Source: Oscillospiraceae bacterium
Lineage (GTDB): Bacteria > Bacillota > Clostridia > Oscillospirales > Acutalibacteraceae
Length of the DNA: 64,000 nt
Direction of reading: 5' to 3'
NCBI GenBank assembly: GCA_029219165.1
Contig: JAQXSW010000021.1
Coordinates: forward strand, 92,474 to 156,473
Positions within the stretch are counted from its first letter, which is position 1; every line of letters begins with the position of its first letter. Shown here piece by piece: positions 19,962 through 28,522 of this stretch. A program made the position numbers and the translations under genes. The notes below the pieces were generated by a model, which did not search any database, was not told the origin of the DNA, and saw nothing but the letters and a program-made list of their open reading frames with translations.

Positions 19962-21467
19962 TTAATTACCTGTATTCAAAGTTTTGTAGTAGTTTGCGTT
20001 GTGTTCTGCCTCTGTCTTTGCAGTATACATTTTTCCCGACTTATCATGGCAGAAATAGTATGCATCTGTTTCATCAGGCCAAAGCACCGCTTCAATTGCA
20101 TCTTTACCCGGGTTGCATATTGGACCTACCGGCAGCCCCTTACATGCATAAGTGCTATATCTTGCCCAATATGTGTCATATTCACCTGAAGTTACATTCG
20201 GTTTAATATATGTGTTTACATAAAAGTTTGTAGCATCTGATTGAAGTGAAGGGAAACCTGTTGAATTAAGTCTGTTAAAGAAAATTTTTGCAATGACCGG
20301 CATTTGCTCTGAACTTCCTGCTTCTTTTTGAATTATTGATGCAAGAGTTAAAACATCATCCATTGTAAGGCCCATTTCATTAGCCCTTGTTTCATAGGCA
20401 TCTGTCCACTTATCTTCTGAGTTTTCAAGAAGCTTATTGATTACAGAACTTGCATTCTGGCCAACAAAGAACTCATAAGTGTCAGGATATAAATATCCTT
20501 CAAGATAATGGTATCTGGAAGCCTTGTCCGGCATTTCAGCAATGAACTTATAAGTTGAGAAGTTTGCCTTTTCAATATTGTTGTAGAATTCATCGCTCAT
20601 ACAGACGCCGGCCTTTTCAAGCTTTTTAGCAATCTGTTCAATTGTAAAGCCTTCGGGAATTGTAACCGTAACCGTTTCAGCCTTCTGAATTTCCTGACAT
20701 GAAAGGAGCATTTTTTCAAGGCCCATACTTGGAGTCAAATAGTAAACTCCGCTTAAATAAACCGGTTCCTTTCCGCTTGGGCTATGTAAACTGCTTGTAA
20801 GACCCATGAATATTTTACAGAGAGATCCATGCTTAATGAGTCCGGCTTTATCCAATTGTTTAATTACCTGGGCTGTTGTTGCATTTTCACCAACTGTAAT
20901 TGTGGCAACTTCATCACTCCTGTTGAATGCCAAAATATCGTTGATAAATGACATTGTATAAATAGAGATGAAGATCGAAATTAAAAGAAGAACCGCAAGG
21001 TATATTGCTGTTCCCTTTTGACCTCCATCCCTAATAGCCTTTGATAAATTCATAAAGAAAGCTTCAAATGAATTCTTTGGCTTTCTTGTCCTTGTACGGG
21101 CAGGACTGTTTGCAGGAGCGGGATTCTTTGCAGCAAAATAAACCTCTCCCTCATAATAAGTTGCGTTGTCATCATTCATCCTTGAATAGTCAGTTCTGTC
21201 TTCGTACATTTTAATGCCATTTCTTGTAGTTGTGGTTATACGAGTTTTAGGTGCTGTCTTTTGAGAGATTAATGATGCAAGTGGATTGGTCTTTTTAGGC
21301 GCAGGTTTTCCACTGCGAGTTTTAGACTGGGAAACCGGTCTTTGTCTTGCAGCATTCTTTGGCTGTGCCACTCTATTTGGGGCGGAATGTTTTAAGTCTT
21401 CTGAACTTATCATTCGGCGACCTTGTTGATCATTTCCCCTTGTAGGACCATTGTTATACTCTGCCAT
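19962..21467 (-). CDS. mltG: Endolytic transglycosylase MltG (YceG-like)
   Basis: 501 aa. It cleaves nascent glycan strands at the membrane and sets their length. There is a ~150-residue basic, Pro/Lys/Arg-rich cytoplasmic N-terminus, one membrane helix (about 158-178), then a LysM-like segment and the YceG domain with the catalytic Glu in SIIQKEAGSSEQMPVIAKI. The C-terminal substrate motifs LPVGPICNPG and YYFCHDKSGK are present. It sits between a DJ-1 gene and the U32 gene. Confidence 0.94.
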   Translation of the reverse strand: MAEYNNGPTRGNDQQGRRMISSEDLKHSAPNRVAQPKNAARQRPVSQSKTRSGKPAPKKTNPLASLISQKTAPKTRITTTTRNGIKMYEDRTDYSRMNDDNATYYEGEVYFAAKNPAPANSPARTRTRKPKNSFEAFFMNLSKAIRDGGQKGTAIYLAVLLLISIFISIYTMSFINDILAFNRSDEVATITVGENATTAQVIKQLDKAGLIKHGSLCKIFMGLTSSLHSPSGKEPVYLSGVYYLTPSMGLEKMLLSCQEIQKAETVTVTIPEGFTIEQIAKKLEKAGVCMSDEFYNNIEKANFSTYKFIAEMPDKASRYHYLEGYLYPDTYEFFVGQNASSVINKLLENSEDKWTDAYETRANEMGLTMDDVLTLASIIQKEAGSSEQMPVIAKIFFNRLNSTGFPSLQSDATNFYVNTYIKPNVTSGEYDTYWARYSTYACKGLPVGPICNPGKDAIEAVLWPDETDAYYFCHDKSGKMYTAKTEAEHNANYYKTLNTGN

Positions 21468-21485
21468 TTCAGTATAAATCCTCCG

Positions 21486-22037
21486 TTAAATTCTGCACTG
21501 CATAGCATCTGTTACTCTTCTTGCAACAGAACCGCCAAGAAGCCAACCGGTAATTGCCTCGCCGAATTTTACAGCATTGCCGGCACCGTCAGATGTTATA
21601 ACATTTCCGTCTATTGTTACTGAACCGCCTGTAAATACGGCACAGTGAAGTTCTTTTTCATATCCCGGAAAACATGTTGCTTTCTTGGACTTAAGAAGTC
21701 CCATATGTCCAAGAATTGAAGGAGCCGCACATATTGCAGCCACAAGTTTGTCGTTGTCAAAGCAATATTGAATTGCTTTGAGGACTTCTTTTGAAGCCTC
21801 AAGATTAGTTGTTCCGGGCATTCCTCCCGGAAGAACAACACCCTGTATGTCCTTATCCAACTTTACGTCTGATAAATTGATATCAGCCTTAACTGTAATT
21901 CCGTGTGAACCGGTAACAAAACCGTCTGTACCATCTACACAAACAGTCTTAACTTCAACTCCGGCTCTTCGCATTACATCAATAGGAGCAATAGCTTCAG
22001 TCTCCTCAAATCCGGTTGCTAAAAAAAGATAAATCAT
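21486..22037 (-). CDS. DJ-1/PfpI family protein
   Basis: 183 aa from the ATG at 22037, preceded by GGAGGAG; an in-frame upstream ATG lacks a ribosome site. N-terminal FLATGFEETEAIAPIDVMRR and the nucleophile elbow AAICAAPSIL (reactive Cys ~ residue 99) are typical of the DJ-1/ThiJ subgroup linked to oxidative stress or aldehyde adduct repair. The exact reaction is not known. It is 13 bases downstream of the GNAT gene in the same operon. Confidence 0.9.
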   Translation of the reverse strand: MIYLFLATGFEETEAIAPIDVMRRAGVEVKTVCVDGTDGFVTGSHGITVKADINLSDVKLDKDIQGVVLPGGMPGTTNLEASKEVLKAIQYCFDNDKLVAAICAAPSILGHMGLLKSKKATCFPGYEKELHCAVFTGGSVTIDGNVITSDGAGNAVKFGEAITGWLLGGSVARRVTDAMQCRI

Positions 22038-22050
22038 ATTTCTCCTCCTA

Positions 22051-22908
22051 TTATCCAAGTGTTATGCCTATCCAGGCGTTATTTAATATTTTTTGAGCGT
22101 CTTTTGCCGCTTCTGTAATTGGCACGGACATACCAACAGGTTCAACTGACTGGTTATCCGAATTGATTTTTGAAAAACTTGGAAGATTAAATGTGTAATA
22201 CTCTCCTTCATCTTCCAAAAGAAGCATTTTGAAAAGCTCTGCTGGATCAGACAGTGTACACATTTCCTTTACATAAACGGTGTCCTTACCCACGTTATAC
22301 ATGGCATAGCCGTCACTTGTAAAAGCAATGGAGCCTGAACAGTAGGTGTGTTCTTTCATTGCGTAATTCAAAACACTTTCACTCCAGTTAAGGAAACAGC
22401 CGAATCCGAATGAGGCTTGTCTTGTTTCAAAAACGTTTAAATTAAAGGCCTCTGAAAGATCAGGTTCTGTAGCCTGTGCCTGTAACTGACTTCTGGTAAA
22501 ACGAACTGTCTTTTTATTAAACTTTGTTTCAAAGCCAAATTTAGCATAGTAGTCAAATAAATACTCTTCAGCGGGAACAAGGACAATGAAATCTATTCCT
22601 CTCTTTTTGGCAACCTCTTTTGCAGAGTTTATTACCTTTCCCATATGACCCTTTTGTCTGTAATTGGGATGAGTTGCTGCTGCATAAAGATAATAAGCGC
22701 TGTACGGTCTTCCGTTTACAACCAGTTGAGCCGGTATAAGAAAGGCCATTGAAACAACCACACCACATTCTCTGGAAACTATGGTGTTTTGCGAAGAATA
22801 CAAGTTGTCCAAAAAGAGGTTTATATATTCATCAGAGTCCGAGAAAGCCATTCTCCAGATTGCTGAAATATTTTCTATATCTGAATCTTTGGCAAATATC
22901 TCGTCCAT
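22051..22908 (-). CDS. GNAT-family N-acetyltransferase (Eis-like)
   Basis: About 285 aa. The N-terminal GNAT fold has the acetyl-CoA loop region ATHPNYRQKGHMGKVI, then VLVPAEEYLFDYYAKFGFE, and there is a second ~140-residue half as in Eis-type proteins. Substrate unknown. I take the ATG at 22908; the in-frame ATG at 22926 lies inside the end of the upstream gene and is also possible. It is adjacent to a DUF2156 gene, another acyl- or aminoacyl-transferase fold. Confidence 0.83.
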   Translation of the reverse strand: MDEIFAKDSDIENISAIWRMAFSDSDEYINLFLDNLYSSQNTIVSRECGVVVSMAFLIPAQLVVNGRPYSAYYLYAAATHPNYRQKGHMGKVINSAKEVAKKRGIDFIVLVPAEEYLFDYYAKFGFETKFNKKTVRFTRSQLQAQATEPDLSEAFNLNVFETRQASFGFGCFLNWSESVLNYAMKEHTYCSGSIAFTSDGYAMYNVGKDTVYVKEMCTLSDPAELFKMLLLEDEGEYYTFNLPSFSKINSDNQSVEPVGMSVPITEAAKDAQKILNNAWIGITLG

Positions 22909-22909
22909 C

Positions 22910-23791
22910 CTATACCATCCTTGCATTTACTTTTTCCAGCAGAAACTCCGGTTTATAAGACTCTTTTGCCTTTCTAAGTCCCGGAAGACCTAAATCCTCT
23001 TCCCTGTTTACAAATTCAAAAGAGTTAATTGTTTTTCTGGCAAATTCCCTGTTTATCATTGGGTAAGCTCCTCTTATATCTGCAGAAGCTTTTTCAACAT
23101 GAGTACAAAAAACACTGTCATTTATGGCTTCACCAAAAGTGAAAGCAACAACTTCTCCTTCAACACGAAGGATACCACCGACAAAGCCTATTTCTGAAAA
23201 TGCACCTAAGGCCTTTTCAATTGCTTCCATTTCCTTGTCAGTTCCTGTTTCTGCCTTGTCTTTGTTTGAAAGATACCAATATTTTGCGAACTCTAAACAT
23301 TCTGGTACATTTTCTAAAGTCATTGGCTCATAGGTCCAATTGAAATTATTTTCAAAAAAAGAAATATGATTTCTTTTTGAATGATATTTCTTTCCCTTAA
23401 GTTCCGCAAGATCTGAAACTCTGTAAATATAGTCAGAAACATCTCTTGTTTCCTCATACACAAACTTGTTGGGGAATGCCTCTTCCAAAAGTTCTTTTTG
23501 ATTTTCATCCACACAGTGAAAACAAAGCGGCATATTGTTTTCAGATGCATATTCATAAAGGCAATTAATTCCCTCTAATATTTTTTCTTTATTCTTTCCG
23601 GCGGGAACAGTAAAGCTGTCCCCTGCCTTAAGGTAAATAATGTCATTTGAAACCGCTATTTTGCAGTCATAATGTTTACCCCACATATATAGATTTCCAA
23701 AGCATGCCTCGGAACCCATTCTGTCAAGTTTTGAAAACACCTCTTTGAAAAAATATACATCTTCAAGTTTGGCGTCTCTGAATTCAAGCAT
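22910..23791 (-). CDS. DUF2156 (phosphatidylglycerol lysyltransferase C-terminal-like) protein
   Basis: 293 aa soluble protein with the tandem GNAT-like fold seen in the catalytic part of MprF. Recognisable are GNLYMWGKHYDCKIA, KGKKYHSKRNHISFFE and the C-terminal GLPGLRKAKESYKPEF. It has no membrane segments, so it is not a full lipid flippase-synthase. A free-standing aminoacyl- or acyl-transferase role is likely but the substrate is unknown. The start ATG overlaps the tmk stop (TAATG). Confidence 0.85.
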   Translation of the reverse strand: MLEFRDAKLEDVYFFKEVFSKLDRMGSEACFGNLYMWGKHYDCKIAVSNDIIYLKAGDSFTVPAGKNKEKILEGINCLYEYASENNMPLCFHCVDENQKELLEEAFPNKFVYEETRDVSDYIYRVSDLAELKGKKYHSKRNHISFFENNFNWTYEPMTLENVPECLEFAKYWYLSNKDKAETGTDKEMEAIEKALGAFSEIGFVGGILRVEGEVVAFTFGEAINDSVFCTHVEKASADIRGAYPMINREFARKTINSFEFVNREEDLGLPGLRKAKESYKPEFLLEKVNARMV

Positions 23792-24465
23792 TAGATTACT
23801 CCATTAACAATTTTTGAAATTTCGTTTGAAATTTTCTCTATAGGTTTTGGTTGACCGTTTTCTGAGCATGGTATAACTTTCCACGAAAGTTTATCCGCCG
23901 CATAAAGAGCCGCTTCTCTGCACTTTTTCAAATACTCAACGTCTGCTTCATGAACGTCCTTTTTAGCTTCATTTCCTTTATATCTGGAAGTCATGAGTTT
24001 TTGAGATATTTCAACAGGCATGTCCAAAAAGATGACAAGTGAAGGTTTTGGCACACCGATTTTTTCATATTCAAAATCCATAAGCCAGGAGAGATAAGAG
24101 TCCCACTCTTCCCTTGAAAGCTTAGTCATTTGATGAGCGGCATTTGAAGTTGTATATCTGTCGGCAAGAATTAAAGTGCCGCTTTCATACTCCTCTTTCC
24201 ACTTTCTAGAGAAATTGGCAAATCTGTCTACTGCGTAGAATGCGGAAGCAGCGTAGGCATTAACAGCTGATGGGTCACTTCCGAAGTCCCCGCCAAGATA
24301 CATACGAACAAGTGAGCTTGAAGGATCTTCATAATCCGGAAGTTTGATTTTTTTAATTTTTCTTCCGGACTCAGAAATACTGTTTCCAAGTATTTCTGTC
24401 TGTGTTGATTTGCCGGAACCATCCAGTCCGTCTATAACAATCAGTTGTCCTTTTTGATTTGCCAT
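23791..24465 (-). CDS. tmk: Thymidylate kinase
   Basis: 224 aa. Phosphorylates dTMP to dTDP. P-loop GLDGSGKSTQTEIL at residues ~13-26, the DRY motif LADRYTTSNAAHQ and a lid region with SRYKGNEAKKDVHE. It is the first gene of a nine-gene run down to rpoD, preceded by a near-consensus promoter. Confidence 0.94.
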   Translation of the reverse strand: MANQKGQLIVIDGLDGSGKSTQTEILGNSISESGRKIKKIKLPDYEDPSSSLVRMYLGGDFGSDPSAVNAYAASAFYAVDRFANFSRKWKEEYESGTLILADRYTTSNAAHQMTKLSREEWDSYLSWLMDFEYEKIGVPKPSLVIFLDMPVEISQKLMTSRYKGNEAKKDVHEADVEYLKKCREAALYAADKLSWKVIPCSENGQPKPIEKISNEISKIVNGVI

Positions 24466-24526
24466 AACAATTCACCTGTCTATTATATAAAAAATAAATT
24501 ATATATACTTCTATAAGTAATTTGTT

Positions 24527-24555
24527 ATTATAGCAAAAGTATTTTTAAATATCAA
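24527..24555 (-). promoter_or_regulatory. Sigma-A-type promoter for the tmk...rpoD operon
   Basis: Minus strand TTGATA, exact 17-base spacer, TATAAT. It lies about 60 bases upstream of tmk, in AT-rich sequence, and is the only strong promoter I see for the nine-gene run. Confidence 0.7.
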
Positions 24556-24595
24556 TATCACTAATACAATTTTTCATCGGATTTTGACAAAAAAA

Positions 24596-24617
24596 TAGGC
24601 GAGCTATTGCTCGCCTA
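24596..24617 (-). terminator. Terminator after mazF
   Basis: Hairpin TAGGCGAGC / GCTCGCCTA with a four-base loop, followed on the minus strand by seven T. Confidence 0.92.
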
Positions 24618-24619
24618 CC

Positions 24620-24976
24620 TTATGCCCCAACAGCTTTTAGTCCCATACTGACTGAAATAGCTAAATCTATATTTGTCATTATAGACTCAGGAAGAGTGCC
24701 AATCCTCTCTCTAAGGCGCTTTTTATCCAAAGTTCTAACCTGTTCAAGAAGAACAATGGACTCTTTTGCAAGACCAGAAACCTCTGCAGGAATTGTAATA
24801 TGTGTTGGTAAATCAGCCTTTAATTTTTGACTGGTAATAGCAGCCGCAATAACTGTTGGACTGTATTTGTTTCCAACATCATTTTGAACAATAAGTACCG
24901 GTCTAATTCCGCCCTGTTCTGAACCTATAACTGGACTCAAATCAGCATAGAAAATATCTCCACGTTTGACGTTCAT
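24620..24976 (-). CDS. mazF: MazF/PemK-family endoribonuclease toxin
   Basis: 118 aa, the size of Bacillus NdoA (EndoA). N-terminus VKRGDIFYADLSPVIGSEQ, then GGIRPVLIVQNDVGN, conserved ILLEQVRTLDKKRL and the C-terminal ISVSMGL. The family cuts mRNA at short specific sequences and is normally neutralised by MazE. Here the gene stands alone: no MazE-like reading frame lies in the ~125 bases between its start and the upstream terminator. It has its own ribosome site (AGGAG) and terminator. In many Firmicutes mazEF lies near acpS-nnr, as here, so the antitoxin may have been lost or moved. Confidence 0.93.
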   Translation of the reverse strand: MNVKRGDIFYADLSPVIGSEQGGIRPVLIVQNDVGNKYSPTVIAAAITSQKLKADLPTHITIPAEVSGLAKESIVLLEQVRTLDKKRLRERIGTLPESIMTNIDLAISVSMGLKAVGA

Positions 24977-24992
24977 TTTATCACTCTCCTGT

Positions 24993-25044
24993 TTGTTGTG
25001 ACATTCTTATTCTTGCCAAAAATAAGGAAATTTAATCACAACAA
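24993..25044. promoter_or_regulatory. Interrupted inverted repeat upstream of mazF
   Basis: Perfect 9-base arms TTGTTGTGA (24993-25001) and TCACAACAA (25036-25044), 34 bases apart, spanning the region where the mazF promoter should be. An operator is possible; no clear -10/-35 pair was found. Confidence 0.35.
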
Positions 25045-25103
25045 TTTGAGGAGATTAAAAAGTCCATTTAGGACTCGTTACATAGTATGTGGATTCAGGA
25101 AAA

Positions 25104-25139
25104 ATGACACTGTAAAGCAAAATTGCTTTACAGTGTCAT
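25104..25139 (-). terminator. Terminator after the acpS-nnr operon
   Basis: Perfect palindrome of two 17-base arms (ATGACACTGTAAAGCAA and complement) with a 2-base centre, followed by T5 on the minus strand. Confidence 0.9.
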
Positions 25140-25162
25140 AAAATCTATAATTATTGCCGTTT

Positions 25163-26731
25163 TCACCTGTCATTTTCGTTATAAATAAGGCGAATTCCTT
25201 CAAAAAGATCAGATGCAGTCATTCCGTTTTTAGAATATTTTTTTGAGACAATATCAGCAGATAATCCGTGAATATATGAGCCCATAAAGGCAGCTGAAAA
25301 TGCATCTAGATTTTGAGATAAAAGTCCACCGATTATTCCTGAAAGCACATCCCCGCTTCCGGCCTTTGCAAGTCCTGAATTTCCGGTTGTGTTTAGATAT
25401 ATTTTTTCACTTTTTGCCGATGCAACTATTGTAGTCGGACCCTTCAAAAGAACGGTCAAATTATATTCCTTTGCAAAGTTTTGAACCATCTGAATTCTAT
25501 CATAAAAACCTTCCGGAACAGGTTCTTTTATAAGTCTTTGCATTTCACCCGGATGAGGCGTAATTATAACGGAAGAATTGGCCTCCTTAAGAATGCCCAT
25601 ATTCTTTGCAACGGAATTAAGTCCGTCTGCATCCAAGACAATTGGACATGCAGAATTTCTGATTACATACGCCACAACCTCATCCACTTCTTCACCTTGA
25701 CCAAGGCCGCATCCTAGAACTATTACTGTTGCCTTTTTCATTTTTTCGGCAATAACAGTAACAGCTGATGCGGATAAAGTGCCGTCCGGTGTTTCAGGTA
25801 ATGGGCAAAGCATTACCTCCGGAATACCGGACGCAAATGCAGGGTATGCACTTTCCGGGAACGCCGCTGTTACAAGGCCTGCGCCGGTATAAATGGCAGC
25901 AGCCGAGGACAGGCGTCCGGCACCCGGCATACACCTGCTTCCACAAATAAGAAGCACGTGGCCAAAGTCATTCTTGTGGGCATCTTCATCCCTGTATGGC
26001 AGAAGCATTCCGTCCTCTGTTTCATCTATTGTAAAGAGTTTTGGCCGGCAAGCCTCAAAACTCTCTTCCAAGATACCAATGTCCACAATTTCAATTTGGC
26101 CACTGCATCTTTTTCCTTCGCCATAAATATGGCCCGGCTTAAGACATGTAATTGCAAGAGTTATGTCCGCATTTACATGCTCTCCTCCAACCTCTCCGGT
26201 ATTTACATTAAGTCCGCTTGGAACATCAATTGCAATTACAAGTGCCGGTGAGGTGTTAATAAGATGAAATGCGCTTCCGGCAATTACGTCCGGTTCACCG
26301 TGGAAACCAAAACCAAAAATACAGTCAACAATAATATCCGCACCATCTATTTCACTTTCAGCTTTTAAAGATATTTCATTTGAACTTCCGTCATAGGTAT
26401 AGAACTTTATGCCTAAGTCATAGGCCTTTCCATACATTTCAATTGCATCCGCGGCTTTTGGCGCGCCTGGCAAAAGCACAACGCTGACATGAAGTCCCGC
26501 TTCACAGAGTTTTCTTGCAATTACAAAACCGTCCCCGCCGTTTTTGCCCGCTCCGCATACAACACAAACGGACACTTCCCCATCTTCATTTGGGAAGTAC
26601 TCCTTTGCGTACTTCAAAACGCGTCTTGCGCATGCCGCGCCGGCATTTTCCATAAGGCGGATAAACCTTGTACCTATTTCATTTTCACGTTCTTCAACCT
26701 GTTTTATTTCATCAACAGTCAATATATCCAT
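25163..26731 (-). CDS. nnr: Bifunctional NAD(P)H-hydrate repair enzyme Nnr
   Basis: 522 aa. The N-terminal ~215 residues are the YjeF_N epimerase (VCGAGKNGGDGFVIARKL), which interconverts R- and S-NADHX. The C-terminal half is the ADP- or ATP-dependent dehydratase (ICGSRCMPGAGRLSSAA, VITPHPGEMQRL, GSGDVLSGIIGGLL). Together they repair hydrated NAD(P)H. It begins 2 bases after acpS, a common pairing, and is followed by a strong terminator. Confidence 0.95.
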   Translation of the reverse strand: MDILTVDEIKQVEERENEIGTRFIRLMENAGAACARRVLKYAKEYFPNEDGEVSVCVVCGAGKNGGDGFVIARKLCEAGLHVSVVLLPGAPKAADAIEMYGKAYDLGIKFYTYDGSSNEISLKAESEIDGADIIVDCIFGFGFHGEPDVIAGSAFHLINTSPALVIAIDVPSGLNVNTGEVGGEHVNADITLAITCLKPGHIYGEGKRCSGQIEIVDIGILEESFEACRPKLFTIDETEDGMLLPYRDEDAHKNDFGHVLLICGSRCMPGAGRLSSAAAIYTGAGLVTAAFPESAYPAFASGIPEVMLCPLPETPDGTLSASAVTVIAEKMKKATVIVLGCGLGQGEEVDEVVAYVIRNSACPIVLDADGLNSVAKNMGILKEANSSVIITPHPGEMQRLIKEPVPEGFYDRIQMVQNFAKEYNLTVLLKGPTTIVASAKSEKIYLNTTGNSGLAKAGSGDVLSGIIGGLLSQNLDAFSAAFMGSYIHGLSADIVSKKYSKNGMTASDLFEGIRLIYNENDR

Positions 26732-26733
26732 AA

Positions 26734-27108
26734 TCAGTCCTCCGCAAGTGCAACTGCAACCGCAACTGCAACACTCTTATCATGAGTTATACTCAAATCC
26801 ATAGAGAATATTTTCTGTTCTTTTATAACTTCATACGCAATACCATGAAACTCATAAGAAGGTTTTCCAAGTTCGTCATGAACAACTTCAATATCCTTTA
26901 AAGTAAATCCACGAATTCCAAGTCCAACAAGTTTTGCAAATGCTTCCTTAGCACACCAAGCACCTGCAATACTTTGTGGTGGAAACCCCTTAGATTCATA
27001 ATATTTATACTCGTTTGGGCCAAGTATATAGGTAAGAAAACTTTCCTTTTCCATTGCTTTTTTTACACGTTCAATTTCAACACAATCTACGCCTGTCTTT
27101 ATTTCCAT
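26734..27108 (-). CDS. acpS: Holo-[acyl-carrier-protein] synthase
   Basis: 124 aa. Transfers the 4'-phosphopantetheine arm of CoA to acyl carrier protein. The conserved metal-binding pieces are GVDCVEIERV near the N-terminus and AWCAKEAFAKLVG. ATG at 27108 follows GGTGA; an upstream in-frame start adds four residues without a better site. The last beta-strand VAVAVAVAL is encoded by a run of near-identical hexamers (26744-26773), a possible slippage site. Confidence 0.94.
   Translation of the reverse strand: MEIKTGVDCVEIERVKKAMEKESFLTYILGPNEYKYYESKGFPPQSIAGAWCAKEAFAKLVGLGIRGFTLKDIEVVHDELGKPSYEFHGIAYEVIKEQKIFSMDLSITHDKSVAVAVAVALAED
26744..26773. repeat. Five-copy hexanucleotide repeat in the 3' end of acpS
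   Basis: GCAAGT-GCAACT-GCAACC-GCAACT-GCAACA on the plus strand. It encodes alternating Val-Ala in the last strand of AcpS. In-frame gain or loss of a unit would add or remove two residues. Confidence 0.7.
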
Positions 27109-27163
27109 GAAAATCACCAACAATAGTCTATCATATTTTTTATATAAATAATATACTTTATTA

Positions 27164-27192
27164 TTGCATTAATTCTTCAAAGGTGTTACAAT
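27164..27192 (+). promoter_or_regulatory. Sigma-A-type promoter for the pheST T-box transcript
   Basis: TTGCAT, 17-base spacer, TACAAT. Transcription would start near 27199, just before the T-box leader. Confidence 0.7.
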
Positions 27193-27202
27193 ACTTCCAC
27201 GC

Positions 27203-27443
27203 AAACGCTATGACGGAGAAAGTAAACTGTCAATTTTTTGCAAAAAGAGAGAGCTGTCACCGGCTGAAAGCAGCTTTACAAAAATGACTTTTGAAGTTCC
27301 CTCCCGAGCGGTTTTTCTGAAAAGTACAGTAGGAAAAAACGGTGGGCCCACGTTAAGGGCATAGAGTGTCCGCATTATGCGGGAATTACGGGTGGTACCG
27401 CGGAGTCTTACTTCGTCCCAATTTTTTGGGGCGTTATTTTTTT
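27203..27443 (+). promoter_or_regulatory. T-box riboswitch, phenylalanine type, with terminator
   Basis: The leader RNA senses uncharged tRNA-Phe and lets RNA polymerase read into pheST. It opens with the stem I base GACGGAGAAAGTAA and an AGAGAG motif near 27247. A likely UUC (Phe) specifier lies at 27297-27299 within GAAGTTCCCTCCCGAG. The T-box bulge ACGGGTGGTACCGCGG is at 27388-27403. A competing terminator hairpin (CGTCCCAA/TTGGGGCG, 27414-27433) is followed by TTATTTTTTT. Ribosome site and pheS start at 27488 follow. Confidence 0.93.
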
Positions 27444-27487
27444 GCCTTCGTCCCGTAAATAAAAACACTTGAAAGGTCGAAAAAACT

Positions 27488-28507
27488 ATGAAACAGCAAC
27501 TTGAAAACATTCGTCTTGCTGCCGAGGAAGCTCTAAAGTCAGCTTCTTCCCTATCTGAACTTGAAAATGTTCGTGTTCAATACCTTGGCAAGAAGGGTGA
27601 ACTTACTGCAGTACTCAAGCAGATGGGTGGACTCTCTCCTGAAGAGCGTCCGGTAATTGGCCAAATTGCAAACGAAATCCGTGAGCAAATCACAAATGAA
27701 ATTGATCAGAAAAAAGCAGAAATTTTAGCCGCAGAACAAGAAAAACAACTTCAAAATGAAACAATTGACGTTACACTCCCGGGTAAGACAGAGGCTCTTG
27801 GTCACAAGCACCCTCTTTCAATTGTTCTTGATGAAGTTAAGGAAATATTCCTTGGAATGGGATTTGATGTGGCAGAAGGCCCGGAAGTTGAGTGGGATCA
27901 CTACAACTTTGAAGCCCTTAATATTCCAAAGGATCATCCGGCAAGAGACACACAGGACACATTTTACATTACAGAAAACATGCTTCTCCGCACACAGACC
28001 TCTCCTGTACAAATTCGTGTAATGGAAAAGAAGGAACCACCAATCAGAATCATTGCTCCCGGCCGTGTTTACCGTTCAGACGCAGTGGACGCAACACACT
28101 CCCCTCTCTTCCATCAAATTGAAGGTCTTGTAGTTGATGAGGGAATTACTATGGGAGACCTAAAGGGAACCCTTGAAACATGGGCCAGAAAACTTTATGG
28201 AGAAGACACAAACATCCGTCTTCGTCCTCACCATTTCCCATTCACAGAGCCATCCTGTGAAATTGACATTTCATGCTTTAAGTGTGGCGGTGTTGGCTGC
28301 CCAATGTGCAAAAATGAAGGATGGATAGAAATCCTTGGCGGCGGAATGGTTCATCCAAAGGTTCTTGAAAACGGAGGCGTGGACCCTAAGAAATACAGTG
28401 GTTTTGCTTTCGGAATTGGCCTTGAAAGAATTGTAATGTTTAGATTTGGACTCGACGATATGCGTATGCTTTATGAAAATGACATGCGTTTCCTTGAGCA
28501 GTTTTAA
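27488..28507 (+). CDS. pheS: Phenylalanyl-tRNA synthetase alpha subunit
   Basis: 339 aa. N-terminal coiled coil (about residues 1-85), then the class II catalytic core with [21 protein letters not shown] split over the substrate site, motif 2 ([18 protein letters not shown]) and motif 3 ([17 protein letters not shown]). A small Cys cluster ([12 protein letters not shown]) near residue 265 is typical of this group. It is controlled by the upstream Phe T-box and followed by pheT 15 bases downstream. Confidence 0.97.
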   Translation: MKQQLENIRLAAEEALKSASSLSELENVRVQYLGKKGELTAVLKQMGGLSPEERPVIGQIANEIREQITNEIDQKKAEILAAEQEKQLQNETIDVTLPGKTEALGHKHPLSIVLDEVKEIFLGMGFDVAEGPEVEWDHYNFEALNIPKDHPARDTQDTFYITENMLLRTQTSPVQIRVMEKKEPPIRIIAPGRVYRSDAVDATHSPLFHQIEGLVVDEGITMGDLKGTLETWARKLYGEDTNIRLRPHHFPFTEPSCEIDISCFKCGGVGCPMCKNEGWIEILGGGMVHPKVLENGGVDPKKYSGFAFGIGLERIVMFRFGLDDMRMLYENDMRFLEQF

Positions 28508-28522
28508 TGGAGGTGTGAAATA

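Noticed and set aside
27208..27510. Minus-strand reading frame upstream of pheS
   Set aside because: It covers the T-box leader, whose motifs and terminator explain the sequence.
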